DNA from: an uncultured Kingella sp.
GTDB lineage: Bacteria; Pseudomonadota; Gammaproteobacteria; Burkholderiales; Neisseriaceae
Direction of reading: 5' to 3'
Length of the DNA stretch: 36,016 nt
Assembly (NCBI GenBank): GCA_916720425.1
Contig: CAKARD010000003.1
Coordinates: 1-36,016, forward strand
The position numbers and the translations under genes are program-made. Shown here one piece after another: positions 9,338-18,004 of this stretch. How positions within the stretch are numbered: position 1 is the stretch's first letter; every line of letters starts with the position of its first letter. The notes under the pieces are model-generated. The model was not told where the DNA came from. It worked only from the letters and a program-made list of their open reading frames with translations, and did no database searches.

Positions 9338-9627
9338 CTATCACGTAACCTAATCAGCATAGAACGTACATCATCTTGTTGTAATAATTTATCCATTTGC
9401 TCATTAATATAAATACGCAAATCATCTAACTTATCTACAGAAATAGATGGATATTCAATCGGTATACCTAATAATTGCACCAACTCTTGCAAAATAGGTA
9501 CATCTAAATGTTTAATTTCGTCTAATGAAGTACGATTAAACCAATCATTCAAGGCTGCTGCTTCCGCACCACTCCAATTATCTGAATGAATTTTGTGCAA
9601 AACGTCTTTTGTTGCCCATGGTTTCAT
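9334..9627 (-). CDS. Probable antitoxin partner of the Doc-like toxin
   Basis: A 97-aa soluble protein that I do not recognise by family. It is acidic to neutral and predicted mostly helical, with no membrane segment, no obvious helix-turn-helix, and a charged C-terminal helix ending in RLRDR. The antitoxin role is inferred from position: it precedes the Doc-like gene and overlaps it by ATGA, the usual arrangement of type II toxin-antitoxin pairs. It starts only 3 bases after nuoK, without a DUS in between. It is intact while its partner is broken, as expected when a toxin dies first. Confidence 0.6.
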   Translation of the reverse strand: MKPWATKDVLHKIHSDNWSGAEAAALNDWFNRTSLDEIKHLDVPILQELVQLLGIPIEYPSISVDKLDDLRIYINEQMDKLLQQDDVRSMLIRLRDR

Positions 9628-9630
9628 AAC

Positions 9631-9936
9631 TCAACCTTTCAACGAATTCAAATCCGCCACATTAATTGTTTGTCGGTTACGGTATACCAGCACCATAATT
9701 GCCAAGCCAATCGCACTTTCTGCCGCTGCTACCGTCAGCACGAAAAACACGAAAATTTGCCCAGCAGTGTCGCCCAAATACTGCGAAAACGCGATGAAGT
9801 TAAAATTCACCGCCAACAACATCAATTCAATAGACATCAGCAACACCAGCACGTTTTTGCGATTCATGTAAATGCCCATCGCACTGATGCCAAACAACAT
9901 CGCTGCCAATACTAAATAATGTGTTATCGTAATCAT
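9631..9936 (-). CDS. nuoK: NADH-quinone oxidoreductase subunit K
   Basis: Small MnhC/Mrp-like membrane subunit of complex I, 101 aa with three helices. The conserved glutamates on helices 2 and 3 (LLMSIELMLLAVNFNF and AAAESAIGLAI) take part in the proton path. The start codon overlaps the nuoJ stop by ATGA, indicating translational coupling. The stop is followed after 3 bases by the antitoxin-like gene. Confidence 0.97.
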   Translation of the reverse strand: MITITHYLVLAAMLFGISAMGIYMNRKNVLVLLMSIELMLLAVNFNFIAFSQYLGDTAGQIFVFFVLTVAAAESAIGLAIMVLVYRNRQTINVADLNSLKG

Positions 9937-10580
9937 GCTTTGCTCTCTTCCATATTTTCAGGCTGCGTTTGGGGTACTTGCACCACGCTTTCCATTTTTA
10001 CCAAGCGCATACGACCTTCGGCAGCATTGACTTTGACTTGGTCAGCAGGGTCAATGTATTTTGGATTGGTTGATTTGCGATGAACAAGCGCAATTGCGGC
10101 AACCATACCTAATACTAATAATACAGCAGCCAGTTCAAATGGCAATAAATAGGTGGTATAGATTTGCGTACCTAAATCACGCACATTGCTGTAATCTGCT
10201 GGTACATCTTGCATTAGCCCAAATTGATTCAGTGCGGTTTCGGGAGCAATAAAAATTGCAATTAGCAAGACGGCCATTAATACGCCAACTATCATGGCTG
10301 CAGGCGCGTTTCGCCAAAAACCTTTGCGCATTTCCTCTATGTCAATATTGAGCATCATCACGACAAATAGGAACAGTACCATGACTGCACCTACGTATAC
10401 TACAACCAATGTAATACCTAAAAATTCGACTTGCATCAATAACCACATCATGGCAGAGGCGCAAAACGTTAAAACTAAATGCAAGGCAGCATGAACTGGA
10501 TTTTTAGCAGTAACGGTACGCAACGCACCATATAAAATGGTAGCAGCAAAGCAATAAAATAAAACCAAAGAAAAAGTCAT
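9933..10580 (-). CDS. nuoJ: NADH-quinone oxidoreductase subunit J
   Basis: Membrane subunit of complex I next to the quinone channel, 215 aa with five helices. It includes the conserved LGITLVVVYVGAVMVLFLFV helix (the pi-bulge region) and an ALVHRKS end of the membrane part. The hydrophilic C-terminal tail of about 45 residues is as in beta-proteobacteria. ATG 10580 follows nuoI by 12 bases; the end overlaps nuoK by 4 bases. Confidence 0.96.
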   Translation of the reverse strand: MTFSLVLFYCFAATILYGALRTVTAKNPVHAALHLVLTFCASAMMWLLMQVEFLGITLVVVYVGAVMVLFLFVVMMLNIDIEEMRKGFWRNAPAAMIVGVLMAVLLIAIFIAPETALNQFGLMQDVPADYSNVRDLGTQIYTTYLLPFELAAVLLVLGMVAAIALVHRKSTNPKYIDPADQVKVNAAEGRMRLVKMESVVQVPQTQPENMEESKA

Positions 10581-10592
10581 GATCCAGCTCCA

Positions 10593-11072
10593 TTAACGAT
10601 AAGGGGCATCGGCGGCTTTACAAGCAGCAATTTGAGTTTCATATTTATCACCAATGGCTAATAAAATTGGTTTGGTCATATGTAAATCACCCTTTTTTTC
10701 ACCGTGATATTCAAAAATTTGTGTTTCGACAATCGCATCAACAGGGCAAGCCTCTTCACAAAATCCGCAGAAAATACATTTTGTTAAGTCAATATCGTAG
10801 CGCGTGGTGCGACGTGTGCCATCGTCACGTTCTTCACTTTCAATGTTAATGGCCATAGCAGGACACACAGCCTCGCATAACTTGCATGCGATACAACGTT
10901 CTTCACCATTGGGATAGCGGCGTTGTGCATGTAAGCCACGAAAACGAACGGATTGTGGTGTTTTTTCTTCGGGAAAGAAAATTGTGTCTTTGCGTGCGAA
11001 GAAGTTTTTTAATGTTACGCCCATGCCTTGCACGAGCTCACCCAGTAAAAATGTTTTAAAAAAGTTTGCCAT
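10593..11072 (-). CDS. nuoI: NADH-quinone oxidoreductase subunit I (two 4Fe-4S clusters)
   Basis: Ferredoxin-like subunit that carries clusters N6a and N6b and passes electrons from NuoG to NuoB. Two classical motifs are visible: CIACKLCEAVCP and CIFCGFCEEACP. I place the start at ATG 11072 (MANFFKTFLLGELVQGM), which gives 159 aa as in other Neisseria, with AAGGG about 10 bases upstream. The longer start at 11108 adds 12 lysine-rich residues not expected. It is the first nuo gene after the inserted methylase/nuclease pair; nuoJ follows. Confidence 0.95.
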   Translation of the reverse strand: MANFFKTFLLGELVQGMGVTLKNFFARKDTIFFPEEKTPQSVRFRGLHAQRRYPNGEERCIACKLCEAVCPAMAINIESEERDDGTRRTTRYDIDLTKCIFCGFCEEACPVDAIVETQIFEYHGEKKGDLHMTKPILLAIGDKYETQIAACKAADAPYR

Positions 11073-11139
11073 ATTTAATACACCCTTTTCTTTTTGGTGT
11101 GGTTTCATTGTTGATTTTTAATTTTAAAAACTGGTTTTC

Positions 11140-11151
11140 AGACTGCTTGAA
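11140..11151 (+). repeat. Degenerate DNA uptake sequence after the restriction gene
   Basis: AGACTGCTTGAA, 10 of 12 matches, inside the near-palindrome TTTTCAGACTGCTTGAAAA. It ends 2 bases from the stop codon at 11154, the same spacing as intact copies elsewhere in the operon, so it is probably a decayed DUS. Confidence 0.55.
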
Positions 11152-11153
11152 AA

Positions 11154-12173
11154 CTATTCAGCCAATTTGTCTAATAAATCTAAACTCAAATCTAAACAGG
11201 AATAGACACCATTTATTGATTGTAAATATGTTTGGCTACAATAAATTTCGTCAGCCACAAATAAATACACATTATGCTGTCTGATTGCCTTCACTTTATC
11301 TTTACTCAAATCTGTGCCAAGCGTGATTTCTATCATCACATCAATTTGCGACATCTGCGCCGTTTTAATAAATTGCTTATACTGTTCGCGTAACGTCCGT
11401 TTAGCACTGATACCAAATATTTTACCATTGTATTCAAAGAAAAAATCAAATTCGGTGGAACAGTCCGCCAAATCATGTTTTTTCTGAATACTGCTTGCAG
11501 GCAGCCCCAAACCAAGTAAAACCGATTTAATCCGACTTTCATAATCCGAACCACTATTACTGGTAATAGACTGATTCAAACTCTCATTAAAAACCAACAT
11601 AAAAATCTGATTAGGTTCAATACCCTGCTCCAATAGGGTTTGTGCTTCTTTTACCAATTGATGAATAAAATCATCAGTCTGTTGCGATACAAATCCAGCT
11701 TGCAAACTCTCAAAAAATGCCAAACACAACAGAGAGCCGTTCACGCGTGCTGAATAAGGATTAAAAACCGTAATTTTGTCGTATTCTAATGATAAAGGAT
11801 TGAGTTCTTTTAATTTTTCTAAATTGCTGGCACGTTTAACTTTTGCTTCTTCCAACAATAAATCTTTAATTAAATACAATTTCAAGCTAAATAAAAATAC
11901 CGACAAAATCAATTCACTGTCTATTTCTACAAAAATATCATTCAAAATATTGCGCTTATTTTGATTGGTTTTATTGTTTGCAGGCAGCTTCTCCAAAATA
12001 GCAGCCTGAAAAACCTGAATATTTTGTAAACCTGAAAATAATTGGCTTTGTTCCAAAATATCATAAATTTGATTATCAGCAAATTTCGCTTTAATGATGT
12101 ATTTTAAAAAGAAATAAAATTTTAAATTCACATCAATTTTTTCAGCAGATAAATCAATTTTAGGCAATTTCAT
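11154..12173 (-). CDS. Probable type II restriction endonuclease
   Basis: A 339-aa soluble protein encoded directly behind a C5-cytosine methylase and overlapping it by 14 bases. A likely PD-(D/E)XK nuclease core lies near residues 205-265: SGSDYESRIKSVLLGLG carries an early glutamate, then CSTEFDFFFEYNGKIFG and the acidic/lysine pair ISAKRTLREQYKQF. Such D...SAKRT arrangements occur in many restriction enzymes. The sequence specificity is not readable. The gene is AT-richer than the surrounding nuo genes, consistent with acquisition. The frame is intact. It ends with TAG 2 bases before a degenerate DUS. It would cut unmodified DNA at the site protected by its neighbour. Confidence 0.75.
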   Translation of the reverse strand: MKLPKIDLSAEKIDVNLKFYFFLKYIIKAKFADNQIYDILEQSQLFSGLQNIQVFQAAILEKLPANNKTNQNKRNILNDIFVEIDSELILSVFLFSLKLYLIKDLLLEEAKVKRASNLEKLKELNPLSLEYDKITVFNPYSARVNGSLLCLAFFESLQAGFVSQQTDDFIHQLVKEAQTLLEQGIEPNQIFMLVFNESLNQSITSNSGSDYESRIKSVLLGLGLPASSIQKKHDLADCSTEFDFFFEYNGKIFGISAKRTLREQYKQFIKTAQMSQIDVMIEITLGTDLSKDKVKAIRQHNVYLFVADEIYCSQTYLQSINGVYSCLDLSLDLLDKLAE

Positions 12174-13179
12174 TTTGGAATAATCCCATATAAATTTTTT
12201 GCGCCAACGCCTTAATCACTGGAACGGCAACACTATTTCCAAATTGTTTATACGCCTGCACATCGCTCACAGGTATCACAAAATCAGACGGAAAATCTTG
12301 CAATAAACTGGCTTCTCGCGGCGTGAGTTTACGCGGATTTTTGCCATTTTGTTCAATCAAAATTTCTGAATCATCTTTGTAATAACGTGCGCTAATGGTA
12401 CTGGTATAAGGCGATTGCGCGTTAAACAATGAGTAGCCAAAACCATTACCTTTCTTAATATGCTCTGCTTTTCGGCGTTGATGTCCAGCCCATAATTTGT
12501 CAGAAATCGTGTATTTTTCATCAACTTGATTTTGCAAAATATCACCTACTTGGCAATTTACTTTGGTATTTTTCAACTTATCAAAATCTAAGTTAAAAGT
12601 TGGATTAAAATCATTTCGTATTGCCACAATATAAATGCGTTCACGATTTTGCGGCACACCAAAATTCTTCGCATTTAGCACATCAGCATAAACCCGATAA
12701 CCCAATTGCTCCAAAGTTAATTTCACTGTCGCAAACGTGTTGCCTTTATCGTGATTTTTAAAACCTTTGACATTTTCCAAAAACAAAATTTTAGGTTTAT
12801 GGTATTCCGCAATCCGTGCTACGTCGAAAAATAACGTTCCACGCGTATCGGCAAAACCTTTTCGTAAACCTGCTACGCTAAACGCTTGGCATGGAAATCC
12901 TGCCAAAATAATATCGTGTGTCGGAACTTCATGCGCTTGAATTTGAGTAATGTCACCGTATGGGATTTCATGATAATTTGCTGCGTAAGTTTGTCGCGCA
13001 AATTTATCAATTTCTGATGAAAATACAAATTCAATCCGATCGCCAAATGCTTGCTGAAAGCCTGTCCGAATACCACCCACACCTGCAAATAAATCAATCG
13101 CTTTTAATTTATGTGGAATATTCAGTAAACCCATGGGAGCAAAATCTAATTCAAGTTGTGCAGAATGAGATTGATACAT
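12160..13179 (-). CDS. DNA (cytosine-5) methyltransferase, type II
   Basis: A 339-aa C5-cytosine methylase with all main motifs in order: motif I AIDLFAGVGGIRTGF, motif IV GFPCQAFS (catalytic cysteine), motif VI LENVKGF, motif VIII QNRERIYIVAI, a target-recognition region at about 210-280, motif IX RKLTPREASLLQDFP, and motif X YKQFGNSVAVPVI. It protects host DNA from the co-encoded nuclease that follows, whose start overlaps its end by 14 bases. The recognition site cannot be deduced. The gene stands between nuoH and nuoI in the nuo direction. A perfect DUS lies between nuoH and this gene. An N-terminal extension of about 25 residues precedes motif I. Confidence 0.93.
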   Translation of the reverse strand: MYQSHSAQLELDFAPMGLLNIPHKLKAIDLFAGVGGIRTGFQQAFGDRIEFVFSSEIDKFARQTYAANYHEIPYGDITQIQAHEVPTHDIILAGFPCQAFSVAGLRKGFADTRGTLFFDVARIAEYHKPKILFLENVKGFKNHDKGNTFATVKLTLEQLGYRVYADVLNAKNFGVPQNRERIYIVAIRNDFNPTFNLDFDKLKNTKVNCQVGDILQNQVDEKYTISDKLWAGHQRRKAEHIKKGNGFGYSLFNAQSPYTSTISARYYKDDSEILIEQNGKNPRKLTPREASLLQDFPSDFVIPVSDVQAYKQFGNSVAVPVIKALAQKIYMGLFQNEIA

Positions 13180-13204
13180 TACTTTTCTATCCGCATTCTT
13201 TTTC

Positions 13205-13216
13205 AGGCTGCCTGAA
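13205..13216 (+). repeat. DNA uptake sequence, perfect copy at the nuoH stop
   Basis: AGGCTGCCTGAA within TTTCAGGCTGCCTGAAA, starting 2 bases past the nuoH stop codon. The opposite strand also contains AGGCAGCCTGAA. Confidence 0.9.
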
Positions 13217-13218
13217 AA

Positions 13219-14295
13219 TTACTTCCACAAACTCAACGGCGAAGCCATCCAAGCCGCCAATACTGCAATAGAAATAAAGCCAACAGGGATCAACACTTTC
13301 CAGCCCAAACGCATGATTTGGTCATAGCGATAGCGTGGAAAAGTGGCGCGAATCCATAAATAACCATACAACACCATTGCCATTTTTAGGAACATCCAAA
13401 ATGCACTGGGTGCGCCCAGTATCCCCCAACTTTGTGGGAATGGCGATAACCAACCGCCCAAGAACATAATTGCGGTCAATGCACCAATCAAAATCATAAA
13501 GATGTATTCGGCAAGAAAGAATAGGGCGAACGCAAAACCTGAATATTCTACATGGTGCCCAGCTACGATTTCTGATTCGCCCTCTGCTACGTCAAATGGC
13601 GCTCGGTTGGTTTCGGCAACAGCAGAAATCAAATACACCAAAAATACAGGAAACAGGGTGAGCCAGTTCCAAGAAAAAATAGAACCCCCTGCTATACCCG
13701 TTGCTTGTGCTGCAACAATATCGTTAAAGTTGAGACTACCCGACACCATAATCACGCATACCAATGCCGCACTCATGGCAATTTCATACGAAATCGTTTG
13801 CGCCGAAGCACGCATTGCGCCCAACATTGCATATTTGGAGTTTGAAGCCCAACCTGCAATAATGACACCATATACAGATAAAGAAGTAATCATTAGAATA
13901 AATAATAAGCCTGCATCTACATGGGTTAATACCCATTTGTCATTAAAAGGAATGACTGCCCAAGCAGCAAACGAAGGTGCAAGTGATAACATGGGACCGA
14001 TATAAAACAAATATTTATTAGATGCACTTGGGCGGGTTACTTCTTTAAACAACAATTTCAACACGTCTGCGAACGGCTGAATCAAACCCCAAGGACCTGT
14101 TACGTTTGGGCCCACGCGCAACTGCATAAAACCAATGACTTTGCGTTCAAAATAGGTGAGATACGCAACGGTTAAAATTAAGGGTACTAAAATAATCACT
14201 ATTTTAAGAATAATAGCAATTAATAAACCAATAGTCATACCCATTTCACCCATGCCAAGTGTATTGGCAAACAGTGCTTGAATCCATTCTTGCAT
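13219..14295 (-). CDS. nuoH: NADH-quinone oxidoreductase subunit H
   Basis: Membrane subunit that lines the quinone chamber and joins the two arms of complex I; 358 aa, eight helices. Landmarks are YFERKVIGFMQLRVGPN, QPFADVLKLLFKE, and the acidic loop ETNRAPFDVAEGESEIV near the quinone path. ATG 14295 lies 3 bases after the nuoG stop, so the two are coupled. The stop codon abuts a DUS, after which the methylase gene begins. Confidence 0.97.
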   Translation of the reverse strand: MQEWIQALFANTLGMGEMGMTIGLLIAIILKIVIILVPLILTVAYLTYFERKVIGFMQLRVGPNVTGPWGLIQPFADVLKLLFKEVTRPSASNKYLFYIGPMLSLAPSFAAWAVIPFNDKWVLTHVDAGLLFILMITSLSVYGVIIAGWASNSKYAMLGAMRASAQTISYEIAMSAALVCVIMVSGSLNFNDIVAAQATGIAGGSIFSWNWLTLFPVFLVYLISAVAETNRAPFDVAEGESEIVAGHHVEYSGFAFALFFLAEYIFMILIGALTAIMFLGGWLSPFPQSWGILGAPSAFWMFLKMAMVLYGYLWIRATFPRYRYDQIMRLGWKVLIPVGFISIAVLAAWMASPLSLWK

Positions 14296-14298
14296 AAT

Positions 14299-16560
14299 TT
14301 ACACCTTTCTCAATTCAATCACGTTCATCATTCCTCCTAACACTGCATTACTGCGATGTTCTGGTAGATGTACGACATCTTGTGGCAAGGTATCATCAGT
14401 GCATAGTGTAACCTTAATTTGTGCTTGCTCTTGTTGTGCGACCACCACTTCACCGTTGGACAAACCCAGTTTTGCTAATGTGTTGGAATGAATGCGAGCC
14501 TGAGGTTCTTGTGCTTGTGGGGTTTGCTGTAAAGATGAGGCACGGCGCACCACATTATCTGTATGATACATACCTACTCCGCCCACACGTATCAATAGTT
14601 GCGTGTTATTGCGTGGTTCGATACGATTTAAGGGTACGTTATTATTCAATAATGCACGCACGTCGACATCTTTACCTAGGGCTTCGTGTAATACATCTTG
14701 GCTGGTTTCAAAGTCAAAACCCTCTAATTCAAATATATTACCCAATACACGTAATATTTTCCATAGAGGGCGACTGTCTCCCAAGTTTTTAACCGCACCG
14801 TGGAAAGATTGAACACGACCTTCCATATTAATAAAACTGCCTGAGGTTTCACTAAATGGGGTAATCGGTAATAATACATCTGCCATATCTAGTAAAGTAT
14901 TACTTTCATAAGGTGTAAATGCTAAGACACTACCCGCTTGTTTTAGTGTGTTCAAGGTTTGCGTTCCACCTTTTACGTCAAATTCTGGCTCTACATTCAA
15001 TAATAATACGGCTTTTTTCGGTTGAGACAGCATTTCGTCAATGGGAGTTTGATTCACACCTAGTACATCTGCGCCCACGCTATTTGCAGATTGTGGCAAG
15101 ATACCTAAAATTGCACCTGTTGCTTGCGCTAAATTTTGTGCAGCAAGATAAATGGCAGCATAATCAGGATGGTTTTGTGCTTCCGCACCCAAAATAATGG
15201 TGGCCCGTTGAGCTTGATTGAGGCTTATAAAAATTGTGTCTTGTTCATCAAAGGCAATTTGCATTAGCTGATTTGCCCACGCATTGGGGTGTATTGCTTG
15301 TTGTGTTAACAAGGGCATATTTAACACTTCAGTTTGGCTGGCAATCACACTAAATTTTGTACCTTGTTTGGCTGCACGACGTAGACGTGCGGTTAATAAA
15401 GGTTGTTCTTGACGCAAATTTGCCCCTACCACTAAAATTGCATCGCATTCACCTAATTGTTCAATACTTTGTCCCAGCCATTGTGCGCCTTGTGCGCTTT
15501 GTGTAACACGCGAATCAGTGGTACGTAACTGTGTGGTTATATTTGTAATACCCAGTGCTTGCGTCCATTTTTTGGCTAAATATAACTCCTCTACGGTGTT
15601 ATTGGCGTTAGCCCATACAGCGATTTGATCTTTACCTTCTTCTTTACCAATGCATTCTAGGGTATGACGCACATATTCCAAGGCGGTTTGCCAATCTACA
15701 TTTTTCCATTCTCCGCCCTGTTTGATTTTAGGCGTTTGCAAGCGACTTTCGTGATGTAAACCTTCATAACTAAAACGATCGCGATCAGAAATCCAACATT
15801 CATTAATGCTTTCGTTTTCCAATGGTAACACGCGACGTACGGTGTGTTCTTTGGTCTGTACAATAATATTAGAACCCAAAGAATCATGCGCGGCAATGGA
15901 TTTACGGCGATTTAGTTCCCACGAACGTGAATCATAACGATAAGGTTTACTGGTTAATGCACCTACAGGACACAAGTCAATGACATTACCCGATAATTCA
16001 GTTTTCACCACTTCGCCAATAAATGGCATGACTTGTGAAAATTCCCCACGGAACGCGACACCAATTTCTTGCTCTCCCGTGATTTCTTCAGTAAAACGCA
16101 CGCAGCGCGTACAATAAATACAACGACTCATTTCTTCCGCTGAAATCAAAGGCCCCATATCTTTGCCAACAATGGCGCGTTTCTCTTCGGTATAGCGACT
16201 AGCAGAACGTCCATATCCAACGGCCAGATCTTGTAATTGGCATTCACCAGCTTGATCGCAAACGGGACAATCTAAAGGGTGATTGATTAATAAAAATTCC
16301 ATGACACCTTCTTGGGCTTCACGGGCTTTGGTTGAATGGGTGTGAACCACCATACCATCGGTTACAGGCGTAGCACAAGCAGGCAATGGTTTGGGAGATT
16401 TTTCTACTTCTACCAAGCACATACGGCAACTTGCTGCAATAGAGAGCTTTTTGTGATAACAAAAATGAGGGATGTATGTTCCCAATTTATGTGCTGCTTC
16501 TATTACGGTTGTTCCTTGTTCAACGGAAATTTCTTTACCATCTATTTGGATTTGTAACAT
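14299..16560 (-). CDS. nuoG: NADH-quinone oxidoreductase subunit G
   Basis: The largest hydrophilic subunit, carrying the chain of iron-sulphur clusters in the peripheral arm; 753 aa as usual for Neisseriaceae. The N-terminal 2Fe-2S ferredoxin domain has cysteines in HFCYHKK, ASCRMC and PACATP. The His-Cys cluster motif is HPLDCPVCDQAGEC, and 4Fe-4S motifs CIYCTRCVRF with a later CPVGAL follow. The remainder is the molybdopterin-oxidoreductase-like domain without the cofactor, as in other NuoG. ATG 16560 gives MLQIQIDGKEISVEQGTTVI, a standard ferredoxin start. The inserted dam/nuclease pair separates it from nuoF. Confidence 0.96.
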   Translation of the reverse strand: MLQIQIDGKEISVEQGTTVIEAAHKLGTYIPHFCYHKKLSIAASCRMCLVEVEKSPKPLPACATPVTDGMVVHTHSTKAREAQEGVMEFLLINHPLDCPVCDQAGECQLQDLAVGYGRSASRYTEEKRAIVGKDMGPLISAEEMSRCIYCTRCVRFTEEITGEQEIGVAFRGEFSQVMPFIGEVVKTELSGNVIDLCPVGALTSKPYRYDSRSWELNRRKSIAAHDSLGSNIIVQTKEHTVRRVLPLENESINECWISDRDRFSYEGLHHESRLQTPKIKQGGEWKNVDWQTALEYVRHTLECIGKEEGKDQIAVWANANNTVEELYLAKKWTQALGITNITTQLRTTDSRVTQSAQGAQWLGQSIEQLGECDAILVVGANLRQEQPLLTARLRRAAKQGTKFSVIASQTEVLNMPLLTQQAIHPNAWANQLMQIAFDEQDTIFISLNQAQRATIILGAEAQNHPDYAAIYLAAQNLAQATGAILGILPQSANSVGADVLGVNQTPIDEMLSQPKKAVLLLNVEPEFDVKGGTQTLNTLKQAGSVLAFTPYESNTLLDMADVLLPITPFSETSGSFINMEGRVQSFHGAVKNLGDSRPLWKILRVLGNIFELEGFDFETSQDVLHEALGKDVDVRALLNNNVPLNRIEPRNNTQLLIRVGGVGMYHTDNVVRRASSLQQTPQAQEPQARIHSNTLAKLGLSNGEVVVAQQEQAQIKVTLCTDDTLPQDVVHLPEHRSNAVLGGMMNVIELRKV

Positions 16561-16611
16561 CGCTTTTCCTAGTTACGTTTTGTATTTAAAAAAATTGTAT
16601 GTTTTGTTTTC

Positions 16612-16623
16612 AGGTTGCCTGAA
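16612..16623 (+). repeat. DNA uptake sequence variant, one mismatch
   Basis: AGGTTGCCTGAA, 11 of 12, in TTTTCAGGTTGCCTGAAAA, 6 bases past the stop of the dead nuclease gene and about 50 bases before nuoG. Confidence 0.7.
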
Positions 16624-16629
16624 AATTAA

Positions 16630-17159
16630 TTATTCGTGAGGCAAACCCAACCATTTAAGCGGAATTTCATTAAACAAATAATGACAATTCATTGCATGAA
16701 TATAATCCAACGTGTCCTTGTATTCAGGTTGCCGAAACCAATCGTTCAATACATAAACATATTCCACGCGCCAATTTAAATCACGCACCAATTTGCTGTA
16801 TTGTTTACGTTTAAAATCACGTGTTTGCAACTTTTCATCAACCGAACCAGGTACTTGCTGAAATTTAATTTCAATAATGAATCAGGTATCACGCGCAATC
16901 ACAAACCATGCGTTATCGGATTCTGGCCATTTAGAGAAATATTTATTCCAATCAATATAATACGACCCCTGTTCCAAAAAACGATACAATTCACGCTTTT
17001 TAAAACAATACGCCAACAAATCACCCTTAAACCAAATTTCGTAACCCATTCGATTACTTGACTGTTTTAATTCATAACCATTAATTGTTTAATGTCCGTT
17101 CGCTGCTCAAAACGCAAACCTGTTTGCGTACGACCACCACCTGTCCCACATTTAATCAT
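16630..17159 (-). pseudogene. Decayed type II restriction endonuclease paired with Dam
   Basis: The reading frame opens at ATG 17159, overlapping the end of dam by ATGATTAA, and encodes GTGGGRTQTGLRFEQRTD. It then loses frame at about 17080-17088 (a shift equivalent to one lost base). The next frame encodes NGYELKQSSNRMGYEIWFKG and further sequence down to WFVIARDT, an in-frame TGA at 16884-16882, and then FIIEIKFQQVPGSVDEKLQT, finishing with NEIPLKWLGLPHE. The IIEIKF segment is a likely PD-(D/E)XK catalytic half. Rejoined, it would be about 176 aa. The position, overlap and motif support a restriction enzyme whose cognate methylase is the neighbouring Dam-type protein. With a frameshift and a nonsense codon it should be inactive. 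Confidence 0.8.
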
Positions 17160-17988
17160 AAAATGACTCTAAGACAAATTCTGGTTTGTGCCAACGCGCC
17201 AACAATTCACCTACTTTCGCACGGCTACTGCCTTTTGCAGCAATGTTTCGTTGTACGGCAAGTGTTTCTATATGGGCATTTCGGTAAAGTTCACGTGTAG
17301 CAACCGTATCATGATTAGACAAAACCACGCCTCTACATTTTTGTGCTGCCTGTTCAATACATTGCAACAAACGAACTTGGTCTTGCCAAGTAAATCCACC
17401 TTGTGAATAAGCCGTAAATGACGCTGTTTCATTAAGTGGCACATACGGCGGATCGCAATAAACAGCATCATCAAACTGTACCAAATCTAATGCTGCCTGA
17501 AAATCACCGCACATCAATGTGATGCGATCAGATTTTTCAATGAAACCACACATTTCATCAGCAGGAAAATAGGGCAACTTATAACGCCCAAACGGTACAT
17601 TAAACTCACCTTTGCTGTTGTAACGACATAAACCATTAAACGCATGACGGTTCAAATACACAAACAAAGCGGCTTTTTCTACACAATTTTCGGTGTGATT
17701 GAAACATTCACGCCATTCATAAAACCGTGTTTCCTGATTATTTTCAGGTGTGAAAAACGATTGCGCATAATCAATGAATTCTTGTTTTTCTTCTTTTAAT
17801 ATGGAATACACATTAATTAAATCTGCATTGGCATCATTTAATAAATAAGCATCAAATTCCAGTGCCAATGATACTGCTGCCGACCCTGCAAACGGTTCAA
17901 CCAAACATTTTGCCTGTGGGAGTTGATGATAAATATGTGGGACAAGTTTCGCCTTTCCACCTGCCCATTTTAAAAAGGGTTTACTCAT
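17152..17988 (-). CDS. DNA adenine methyltransferase, Dam/DpnM type
   Basis: N6-adenine methylase of the D12 (alpha) class, 278 aa. The SAM-binding motif is FLKWAGGKAKL at residues 4-14, followed by VEPFAGSAAVSLAL. Motif IV is the catalytic DPPY in AVYCDPPYVPL; LSNHDT and a C-terminal GSSRAKVGELL segment match Dam and DpnM. The likely target is GATC, inferred from family only. ATG 17988 is favoured by AGGAG 5 bases upstream; TTG 17991 would be too close to that site. The gene lies between nuoF and nuoG and overlaps the dead nuclease by 8 bases. It is now an orphan methylase and could serve mismatch repair or regulation, or protect against GATC-cutting invaders. Confidence 0.92.
   Translation of the reverse strand: MSKPFLKWAGGKAKLVPHIYHQLPQAKCLVEPFAGSAAVSLALEFDAYLLNDANADLINVYSILKEEKQEFIDYAQSFFTPENNQETRFYEWRECFNHTENCVEKAALFVYLNRHAFNGLCRYNSKGEFNVPFGRYKLPYFPADEMCGFIEKSDRITLMCGDFQAALDLVQFDDAVYCDPPYVPLNETASFTAYSQGGFTWQDQVRLLQCIEQAAQKCRGVVLSNHDTVATRELYRNAHIETLAVQRNIAAKGSSRAKVGELLARWHKPEFVLESFYD
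17490..17501 (+). repeat. DNA uptake sequence variant inside dam
   Basis: ATGCTGCCTGAA, 11 of 12. It is within coding sequence (the FQAALD region of the methylase) and may be chance or a decayed uptake site. Confidence 0.4.
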
Positions 17989-18004
17989 CAATTCTCCTCA
18001 TTTC

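Noticed and set aside
9955..9966. TTTTCAGGCTGCGTTT at the nuoJ end as a further DUS.
   Set aside because: The second half does not match (GCGTTT instead of GCCTGAA) and it lies inside coding sequence.
11154..13179. Naming a recognition site or a REBASE family for the methylase/nuclease pair.
   Set aside because: The target-recognition region cannot be read by eye and I could not match the nuclease to a known enzyme with confidence.
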